Shown piece after piece: positions 6,011 through 11,103 of a stretch of 11,103 nucleotides of DNA; the first letter of the stretch is position 1; every line of letters starts with the position of its first letter. Under the pieces are notes generated by a model that was not told where the DNA came from, ran no database searches, and saw only the letters and a list, made by a program, of their open reading frames with translations. The DNA comes from Acidobacteriaceae bacterium (GTDB lineage: Bacteria; Acidobacteriota; Terriglobia; Terriglobales; SbA1): contig PLEA01000522.1 of the NCBI GenBank assembly GCA_003136335.1, forward strand, positions 397-11,499, in the 5' to 3' direction. Position numbers and translations under genes: made by a program.

Positions 6011-6829
6011 ATGCAATTCGTGGATAAGGCCCTCGCTCGCCGTCTCGAATCGGTCGAGGAGATGCCGCAGGTGTTGTACGCGCGAACGTTTCAGAAGACG
6101 CGGCCCGAGATTGGGGCGGCGGAGGAAGAAATTTGCGGCGGGCACATGATCTTTGCCGGGCTGGGTTCGCCGATTGGACGGGCGACCGGGGTGGGGCTCG
6201 ACCGTCCGTTCACCGCCGAGGATCTGAATCGCGTGGAGCAGTTTTACCGCGCCCACAAGGCTCCCTCGCAAGTGGATTTGTGTCCCATGCACGAAGCGAC
6301 GGTCTTTGAGATGTTCAAGGAGCGTGGGTATGCGATCGCGGAGTTGAATAATGTGCTGTACCGGAAGCTGGATGCGGAGGAAAAGTTGCCGCCGCATCCG
6401 TCGGGATGCGACATTCGTCGCAGCCGGCTCGAGGAAGCTGACGCCGCGGGCGCGATCGTGGAGAGTGCATTCTTTCCCCACGGTCCCCCGGAGGCTTTTC
6501 GCGGACTGATCGCGCCTTTCTACCAGATGGAGCGGGCGCTGGCGTTCGTGGCCAGCGCCGAGGGCAGGCTGGTGGCGTGCGGCACGGGGCTGGTCATCCC
6601 GGAGCACAGGGTCTTTGCCCTGTGCGGCGCGGGCACGCTGGCCGAATTTCGCGGACGCGGACTGCAGACGGCCCTGCTGCGCGCCCGCATGGCGGCCGCG
6701 GTCGAGGCCGGGTGCGAGTACGCCGTGGTGGTCACGCAGGGTAGCACAACCTCGCAGCGCAACGCGGAGCGGCTGGGCTTTCGCGTGGCGTACAGCAAGG
6801 TCACTGTGATCAAGCAACTGGCGGCGTAG
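6011..6829 (+). CDS. GNAT-family N-acetyltransferase, probable tandem-GNAT fold
   Basis: This is a 272-residue cytosolic protein. The C-terminal half has the acetyl-CoA-binding GNAT motif: beta-4 VFALCGAGTL (201-210) runs into the loop R214-G-R-G-L-Q219 and the following helix TALLRARMAAAVEAGC. Then come VVVTQGSTTSQRNAERLGF (239-257) and the closing strand RVAYSKVTVIK. The N-terminal half (about 40-120, with DLNRVEQFYRAHKAPSQVDLCP, MFKERGY and NNVLYRKL) resembles a degenerate GNAT domain without the acetyl-CoA loop, as in two-domain acetyltransferases. The family transfers an acetyl group from acetyl-CoA to an amine; the substrate here cannot be named. A longer frame opens at 5915, but AAAGGA 7 nt upstream of 6011 supports this start. 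It stands alone between a divergent amidohydrolase and a convergent VOC gene. Confidence 0.88.
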   Translation: MQFVDKALARRLESVEEMPQVLYARTFQKTRPEIGAAEEEICGGHMIFAGLGSPIGRATGVGLDRPFTAEDLNRVEQFYRAHKAPSQVDLCPMHEATVFEMFKERGYAIAELNNVLYRKLDAEEKLPPHPSGCDIRRSRLEEADAAGAIVESAFFPHGPPEAFRGLIAPFYQMERALAFVASAEGRLVACGTGLVIPEHRVFALCGAGTLAEFRGRGLQTALLRARMAAAVEAGCEYAVVVTQGSTTSQRNAERLGFRVAYSKVTVIKQLAA

Positions 6830-6839
6830 GCAGATTGAC

Positions 6840-6865
6840 GTGTGGCGAGGGTGCCCGCGCCACAC
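6840..6865. terminator. Perfect hairpin between convergent genes
   Basis: GTGTGGCG (6840-6847) and CGCCACAC (6858-6865) pair perfectly over 8 bp around a 10-nt loop that itself contains GGG-TG-CCC. It lies in the 39-bp gap between the stops of the GNAT gene (6829) and the opposing VOC gene (6869), so it probably ends transcription from both sides. There is no strong T-tract on either strand, though ATTGTTTTAG lies just beyond it at 6876-6885, inside the VOC gene. The same gene-end hairpin style may be repeated elsewhere in the genome. Confidence 0.6.
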
Positions 6866-6868
6866 AAG

Positions 6869-7321
6869 CTACGCGATTGTTTTAGGTTCGAGGCCGTACG
6901 CGGCCACCCAGGAATCATGGGTCTGCTGCGTGGCCGGCCATTGCAAGCAGAGGCCGTAACCGTCGGGATCGCTGAAGTATAGCTGCTTCATGCCATAGGG
7001 CGCGATCTTCGGTTCTTTGGCGTTGACTCCATGCGCGCGCAGGTACTGGTGAGCGGAATCCAGATCTTCGCAACCGAAATACAGGCAGGTGTCGCCGTGC
7101 GCAGCCACCCGCGCGGGATCCGAAGCGACGGGACGCTCATCCGCTTCGTAGGCGGTATTGAGCATCAACTCCGCGCCATTCAACTTAAGGCCCGCCCAGT
7201 TGCAGTCGTCCCCGGGTTCGGACGTCGCGGTGACTTTGAATCCCAACACGTCGCGGTAGAAATGAATCGCGGTCGGCATGTCGAAGACCTGTAACAGTGG
7301 AGCAATACCGTGAATGTTCAT
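6869..7321 (-). CDS. VOC superfamily protein (glyoxalase/bleomycin-resistance fold)
   Basis: This 150-residue protein has the two beta-alpha-beta-beta-beta modules of the vicinal oxygen chelate fold. Module 1 runs from IAPLLQVFDMPTAIHFYRDVLGFKV (6-30) to AGLKLNGAELML. Module 2 runs from DTCLYFGCEDLDSAHQYLRAHGV (77-99) to LYFSDPDGYGLCLQWP (114-129). In glyoxalase I and ring-cleaving dioxygenases the last strand ends in a metal-binding Glu. Here that position is Q127 (LCLQW), so the protein may lack the metal site and instead bind or sequester a small molecule, as bleomycin-resistance types do. I chose the ATG at 7321 because AAGGAG (7331-7336 on the minus strand) is 9 nt away; a GTG at 7327 is only 3 nt from it. 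It is downstream of, and co-oriented with, the aldo/keto reductase gene, 116 bp apart. The substrate is unknown. Confidence 0.87.
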   Translation of the reverse strand: MNIHGIAPLLQVFDMPTAIHFYRDVLGFKVTATSEPGDDCNWAGLKLNGAELMLNTAYEADERPVASDPARVAAHGDTCLYFGCEDLDSAHQYLRAHGVNAKEPKIAPYGMKQLYFSDPDGYGLCLQWPATQQTHDSWVAAYGLEPKTIA

Positions 7322-7330
7322 GCGCACGAT

Positions 7331-7336
7331 CTCCTT
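7331..7336 (-). promoter_or_regulatory. Ribosome binding site that fixes the VOC start
   Basis: AAGGAG on the minus strand lies 9 nt from the ATG at 7321 and only 3 nt from an alternative GTG at 7327. The spacing favours the ATG. Confidence 0.65.
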
Positions 7337-7437
7337 GCGTGGCGGGAATATATCAGATCACCGAAAATCCCCGACGATTGGACGCACGCGGCAGGCCTCC
7401 GTAAGCGGAGAGAAGCCTGGGCTCCGGAGCAGCGGTT

Positions 7438-8409
7438 TTAGGCGGCTGTCTCGGCCACAAAGCCCGCTTCGATCTCGCGAACCTCTTCCTCCGTCAGACG
7501 CAACTCGCCAGCGCGCATCACTCCTTCGGCCTGATGGGCGTTGCGAGCCCCAACAATCGCTCCGGTGACAGCCGGATTATGCAGCGTCCACGCGACTGCA
7601 ACCTCGCCCGCGGAGCGCCCTCGAAGGCGCGCGATCTCCTTCAAACGGTCGACCAGCGCAAGATTGCGGGAGAGATTCGGCTCGGTGAAGTCGGGATGTC
7701 CCTTGCGCCAATCGTCTTTCGGTAGATTGGCGATCCGTTCGCGGGTCATTGCTCCGGTCAGCAAGCCGGACGCCATGGGCGAGTAAACGATCACTCCGAT
7801 TCCATCGCTCTTGCAGTGAGGAAGAATGTCGTTTTCGACCTGGCGATGGAGCAGCGAATACGGCGGTTGCAGCGACGTGACGGGCGCAATCGCAATCGCC
7901 CGGCCCAGTTGCTGGAGGTTGAAGTTGGAGACTCCGATCCAGCGCACTTTGCCTTCGCGCTTCAGATTCGACATCGTGGCCCAGCCCTCTTCGAGCACGG
8001 GGGAGTCGGGATCGGGCGGCCAATGAATCTGGTAAAGATCAATCACGTCGACGCCAAGCCGGCGCAGGCTGTATTCCACTTCGGCCCGGATCGAGTCGGC
8101 GCGGAGAACTTTTTGAACTTGGCCGCTGGCGTCCCAGCGCAGGCCGCACTTGGTGAAAATATAGGGGCGCGCGCCGGACCAGCCTTTGAGCGCGCGAGCC
8201 ACGATTTCCTCGGAATGTCCCAGACCATACACGGCAGCGGTGTCGATCCAGTTCACCCCCAGTTCGAGCGCGCGGTGAATCGCGGCGATGGAGTCGTTAT
8301 CATCCTGATGTCCCCAGGCGAATTGCCAGCCCGAGCCGCCAATGGCCCAGGCGCCGTAGCCGACGGGAGTGATGCGCAGATCTGAGTTGCCAAGCTGTCG
8401 GGTTTGCAT
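7438..8409 (-). CDS. Aldo/keto reductase
   Basis: This 323-residue TIM-barrel NAD(P)H-dependent oxidoreductase reduces aldehydes or ketones in the cytosol. The full AKR catalytic tetrad is visible: D56 and Y61 in NWIDTAAVYGLGHSE, K87 in YIFTKCGL, and H129 in LYQIHWPP. The N-terminal LGNSDLRITPVGYGAWAIGG, the VRWIGVSNFN strand and the late cofactor-binding stretch (AIVGARNAHQAEGVMRA) match bacterial general stress/AKR11-12-like members (YhdN, IolS and relatives). The substrate is unknown. AAGGAG (8416-8421, minus strand) lies 6 nt before the ATG, which is a strong start. The gene is divergent from the YjbR-like gene with 59 bp between starts, so the two may share a control region. A small CTCCG-TAAG-CGGAG hairpin downstream (7399-7412) could contribute to ending its transcript before the VOC gene. 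Confidence 0.95.
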   Translation of the reverse strand: MQTRQLGNSDLRITPVGYGAWAIGGSGWQFAWGHQDDNDSIAAIHRALELGVNWIDTAAVYGLGHSEEIVARALKGWSGARPYIFTKCGLRWDASGQVQKVLRADSIRAEVEYSLRRLGVDVIDLYQIHWPPDPDSPVLEEGWATMSNLKREGKVRWIGVSNFNLQQLGRAIAIAPVTSLQPPYSLLHRQVENDILPHCKSDGIGVIVYSPMASGLLTGAMTRERIANLPKDDWRKGHPDFTEPNLSRNLALVDRLKEIARLRGRSAGEVAVAWTLHNPAVTGAIVGARNAHQAEGVMRAGELRLTEEEVREIEAGFVAETAA

Positions 8410-8468
8410 TCCAATCTCCTTGTGGTTTTTGATTCGGAGATAATGAGTCGGGATTCAAAGAGACGGAA

Positions 8469-8876
8469 ATGAATGTGGATGAAATTCGCGAGTATTGTCT
8501 GGCCTTTCCGGAGGCGACTGAGAACCTGCAGTGGGGGGACGACCTCTGCTTCAAGATTCGCGGGAAAATCTTTGTCACGCTTGCTCTGACTGCCGTTCCC
8601 CAGAAGCTATGCTTCAAATGCGTTCCGGAAACCTTTGCCGAATTGGTGGAGCGGGAGGACATTGGTCCCGCGCCGTATGTGGGGCGCTACAAGTGGGTGA
8701 TCCTGGACCGGCTGGACGCGCTGCGCGGGGATGAGTTGCAGGATCTGATCCGGCAATCGTATGAGATGGCGGCCGCCAAGGCGCCTGGAAAGGCGCGATC
8801 TCGGAGCAATGGAGGCAGGAGGAAAGCGGCGAAGAAGAGAACTGCTGGATTACGAGGGCGTGAAAGAAAGCGTTAG
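8469..8876 (+). CDS. MmcQ/YjbR family protein with a basic tail
   Basis: This 135-residue protein has the MmcQ/YjbR (CyaY-like fold) pattern: a first helix VDEIREYCLAFPEATENLQWGDDLCFKIRGKIFV (3-36), a strand around KLCFKCVPETFAELVE (46-61), then PYVGRYKWVILDRLDALRGDELQDLIRQSYEMAAAKAP. Family members are usually about 110-120 residues. The biochemical role is not established, and a DNA-binding-like double-wing architecture has been proposed. Here residues 104-135 form an added Lys/Arg-rich tail (15 of 32 residues K or R, only one acidic). That could bind nucleic acid or may be lineage-specific padding. A weak purine-rich run (AAAGAGACGGA) precedes the ATG. It is divergent from the aldo/keto reductase. 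Confidence is high for the family and low for any function. Confidence 0.87.
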   Translation: MNVDEIREYCLAFPEATENLQWGDDLCFKIRGKIFVTLALTAVPQKLCFKCVPETFAELVEREDIGPAPYVGRYKWVILDRLDALRGDELQDLIRQSYEMAAAKAPGKARSRSNGGRRKAAKKRTAGLRGRERKR

Positions 8877-8888
8877 TCGGTCTGCACG

Positions 8889-8936
8889 CAAGATCCTTCC
8901 CTCCGCCTGAAGAACGGCTCCGGTCAGGATGACGCC
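8889..8936. repeat. Probable dispersed intergenic element (GATCCTTC ... CAGGATGACG type)
   Basis: The stretch starts with CAAGATCCTTC, contains CTCCGCCTGAAG in the middle, and ends GTCAGGATGACGCC. Its ends are roughly inverted (GATCCT against AGGATG). It matches, from memory, a dispersed intergenic element common in Acidobacteria and other soil bacteria whose copies read GATCCTTCG...CTCAGGATGAC. It begins 12 nt after the YjbR stop. Only one copy is in this window, so its repetitive nature cannot be proven here. Confidence 0.4.
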
Positions 8937-9049
8937 CGAAATAAGAGGAGACCTTCACCCTCAAGCTCGACCACCCTGAAGATGGGATGCAGGAATGTGG
9001 TATCGCGTAACGGCGCGTGGCGTCGGAGGCACTTTGCCCGTGAGTAATC
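8937..9049. other. Spacer with no recognisable gene
   Basis: This is the rest of the 220-bp gap before the fusion gene. No convincing short gene, RNA or terminator was seen. GGCGCGTGGCGTC (9012-9024) is GC-rich but forms no clear long stem. Confidence 0.4.
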
Positions 9050-9078
9050 TTGAGCCGACTTGCTGAGTTGTGTACAGT
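9050..9078 (+). promoter_or_regulatory. Candidate sigma-70 promoter for the AmiE-NamZ fusion gene
   Basis: TTGAGC (9050-9055) and TACAGT (9073-9078) are separated by 17 nt, the ideal spacing. They lie 18 nt before the ATG at 9097, so the leader would be about 12 nt. That fits the lack of an obvious Shine-Dalgarno there. Confidence 0.45.
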
Positions 9079-9096
9079 CAAGACATCATCCTCACA

Positions 9097-11103
9097 ATGA
9101 AGACTAAATCATGCTGGTTCCGGGTTGGGTGCGTTTTGTTCAGTGTGCTCACGCTGGTCTGCGTGCAGGGAGTGGCCGAGGCGAAGCATTCGGCGACGCT
9201 CACTTATCTGGGCAGAGTCGATTCGATTATTGAGCAGGCGATTACGGACGCGAATATTCCTGGAGCTGTCCTGGTGGTGGGGCACGACGGGGCGGTAGTG
9301 TATCGCAAGGCTTATGGTAATCGCGCGCTTGAACCTAAGCCCGAGGCGATGACGCTGGATACGGTGTTTGATTTGGCGTCGCTGACCAAGGTGATTGCGA
9401 CTACCACGGCGATGATGCAACTCGTCGAGCAGGGTAAGGTGCGGATGAATGATCCGGTGGCGAAGTATCTGCCAGAATTTGCGCAGAACGGCAAAGAGGA
9501 CATCACGGTGCGGCAGTTGATGACGCACTACTCGGGGCTGGCGCCCGACTTGGATTTGACGACGCCCTGGGAGGGCAAGAACACGGCCTATGAGTTGGCA
9601 TTTGTCGAGCCGCCGGAAACAACTCCTGGATCGGGGTTCGTGTACAGCGACATTAACTTTATTACGCTGGGCGCGCTGGTGGAGCGGGTGTCAGGAGAGA
9701 CGTTGGATGAGTATGCGACCAAGCATATTTTTGCGCCGCTGAAGATGACGCGGACGCGGTTTGTGCCGCCAGTGTCGTGGCGGGCGAAGATTGCGCCTAC
9801 GCAGTATGACGAGAACGAGCACATGCTGCGGGGAGAGGTGCATGATCCCACGGCGCGGCGGATGGGCGGAGTGGCGGGGCATGCGGGGCTGTTCTCGACC
9901 GGGGATGATTTGGCGAAGTTTGCGCGGGCGTTACTGGATGGCGGCGGAGGGATTCTGTCGGCGGTGACGGTGGAGAAGATGACGTCGCCGGAACAGCCTC
10001 CGCAGGCGCCGGTGCTGCGCGGGTTTGGGTGGGATATTGATTCTCCGTTCTCGTCGAATCGCGGGGATCTGCTGCCGGTGGGGTCGTTTGGGCACACCGG
10101 GTTTACGGGCACGTCGGTGTGGATTGATCCGACGACGCAGACGTACATTATTTTGCTGACGAATGCGGTGCATCCGCGAGGGAAGGGAAACGCGATCGGG
10201 CTGCGGACGAAGGTGGCGACGGAAGTTGCGGCGGCGCTGCTGTTGAATCCGTCGGAGAAAGAAGCGCTGCGGTGGAAGAGCATCACGGGATATAACGAGG
10301 CGCTGAGTGCGGCGCGGCACATGAACACGCGGAATGGGAGCGTGAAGACCGGGATCGACGTGCTCGAGGAGAATGGGTTTGATGTGCTGCAGGCGCCATC
10401 GGGGAAGAAGCGCATCGGAGTGGTGACGAATCAGACAGGAATCGACAGCCAGGGGTTGCGCACGATCGATGTGCTGGCTAAGGCGCCGGGAGTTTCTCTG
10501 GATGCGATTTTTAGTCCGGAGCACGGAGTGACGGGGACGCTGGACACGACGGGCATTGCTAATTCCGTGGACGAGGCGACCGGGGTGCCGGTGTACAGCG
10601 TGTATGGGGGGACGGACGCGGCGCGACGTCCGCCGGCGGATGTGATGAAGAATCTGGATGCGGTGGTGTTTGATATTCAGGACGCGGGCGCGCGCTATTA
10701 TACGTATGAGACTACGCTGGGATATTTTTTGGAAGGCGCGGCGGCCGCTGGGACTGAGTTGATTGTGCTGGACCGGCCTGATCCGGTGACGGGGTCGTTT
10801 GTGCAGGGTCCGGTGTCGGATGCGGGGAAGGAAAATTTTACGGATTATTGGACCGTGCCGGTGCGGCCTGGGATGACGATGGGCGAACTGGCGAAGATGT
10901 TTAACGCCGAACGGAACATCAACGCCAAGCTCACCGTAGTGCCGATGGAGGGATGGCAGCGCGGAGACTGGTTCGATTCGACGGGGCTGGTATGGGTGAA
11001 TCCTTCGCCCAACTTGCGCAGCGTGACCGAGGCGGCGCTGTATACGGGAGTGGCGATTATTGAGGGCACGAATGTTTCGGTGGGACGCGGGACGGACACT
11101 CCG
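9097..11103 (+). CDS. Serine beta-lactamase/AmiE-like domain fused to DUF1343 (NamZ) domain, 3' truncated
   Basis: There are 669 codons to the window edge, with no stop. A signal peptide (K2, K4, R9, a hydrophobic core to about 26, then VAEA) implies export. Residues of about 40-385 form a class C beta-lactamase/penicillin-recognising fold: S95-L-T-K98 (nucleophile and base), Y183-S-D185 (YxN position), and H332-T-G334 (KTG position). Residues from about 418 onward are DUF1343: GIDVLEENGFDVL, GVVTNQTGID, IFSPEHGVTG (472-481), VFDIQDAGARYYTYETTLGY (524-543), LDRPDPVTG, WVNPSPNL and GTNVSVGRGTDTP at the edge. DUF1343 was shown to be an exo-beta-N-acetylmuramidase (B. subtilis NamZ, formerly YbbC). 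The beta-lactamase-like neighbour YbbE (AmiE) removes peptides from MurNAc. The fusion would join peptide removal and MurNAc release. About 100 residues are probably missing from the C-terminus. Confidence 0.9.
   Translation, partial: MKTKSCWFRVGCVLFSVLTLVCVQGVAEAKHSATLTYLGRVDSIIEQAITDANIPGAVLVVGHDGAVVYRKAYGNRALEPKPEAMTLDTVFDLASLTKVIATTTAMMQLVEQGKVRMNDPVAKYLPEFAQNGKEDITVRQLMTHYSGLAPDLDLTTPWEGKNTAYELAFVEPPETTPGSGFVYSDINFITLGALVERVSGETLDEYATKHIFAPLKMTRTRFVPPVSWRAKIAPTQYDENEHMLRGEVHDPTARRMGGVAGHAGLFSTGDDLAKFARALLDGGGGILSAVTVEKMTSPEQPPQAPVLRGFGWDIDSPFSSNRGDLLPVGSFGHTGFTGTSVWIDPTTQTYIILLTNAVHPRGKGNAIGLRTKVATEVAAALLLNPSEKEALRWKSITGYNEALSAARHMNTRNGSVKTGIDVLEENGFDVLQAPSGKKRIGVVTNQTGIDSQGLRTIDVLAKAPGVSLDAIFSPEHGVTGTLDTTGIANSVDEATGVPVYSVYGGTDAARRPPADVMKNLDAVVFDIQDAGARYYTYETTLGYFLEGAAAAGTELIVLDRPDPVTGSFVQGPVSDAGKENFTDYWTVPVRPGMTMGELAKMFNAERNINAKLTVVPMEGWQRGDWFDSTGLVWVNPSPNLRSVTEAALYTGVAIIEGTNVSVGRGTDTP

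Noticed and set aside
9097..9183. Lipoprotein signal in the fusion protein (LTLVC around residue 22)
   Set aside because: The residues before Cys do not fit a normal lipobox, because the position before Cys is Val. The segment instead continues hydrophobic to a VAEA cleavage-like site.
9588..10415. 275-residue minus-strand frame over the fusion gene
   Set aside because: It is Ser/Pro/Arg-rich shadow sequence opposite the beta-lactamase and DUF1343 domains.

Overview
This window is GC-rich bacterial chromosomal DNA and carries no phage, plasmid or insertion-sequence genes. The best guess for the source is an Acidobacteriota member (Terriglobia, Koribacter/Sulfotelmatobacter type). The reasons are a multihaem cytochrome with the C-terminal signature familiar from that phylum, a FolD with an insert before its last motif, the folD-coaE-htrA order, and intergenic spaces filled with short-period degenerate repeats. 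This assignment is inference from memory and no search was run.

Layout. Positions 1-212 hold the 3' end of a multihaem c-type cytochrome gene (+). It converges on a small Trm112-family zinc protein gene (-, 335-502) across a repeat-rich inverted region. A divergent spacer of about 210 bp, packed with repeats, leads to a colinear + strand group: folD (714-1655), coaE (1774-2418) and a membrane-anchored HtrA/Deg protease (2531-3682). HtrA converges on a large secreted amidohydrolase (-, 3733-5742). A 268-bp divergent spacer follows, then a GNAT acetyltransferase (+, 6011-6829), which converges on a VOC/glyoxalase-fold gene (-, 6869-7321) over a perfect hairpin. Next come an aldo/keto reductase (-, 7438-8409) and, divergent from it, an MmcQ/YjbR protein with a very basic tail (+, 8469-8876). 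After a 220-bp spacer, a large exported protein starts at 9097 and is still open at the window edge. It fuses a serine beta-lactamase/AmiE-like domain to a DUF1343 (NamZ, exo-beta-N-acetylmuramidase) domain.

How the genes work together. folD (one-carbon folate metabolism) and coaE (last step of CoA synthesis) are housekeeping genes. HtrA, the amidohydrolase and the AmiE-NamZ fusion have N-terminal export signals and probably act in the envelope or periplasm on proteins, small amide or peptide substrates, and peptidoglycan fragments. The GNAT, VOC, AKR and YjbR genes are unrelated accessory functions with no obvious common pathway.

Most unusual content. The spacers hold at least six degenerate short-period repeats. 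Three are built on a 7-nt period (219-306, 675-709, 3689-3720) with three unrelated unit sequences. Others use 8-9-nt units of a C-rich/GAG type (557-625, 637-663, 1661-1746). Several are arranged as inverted pairs, and three begin 5-6 nt after a stop codon. No CRISPR array, tRNA, rRNA or confident riboswitch was seen.
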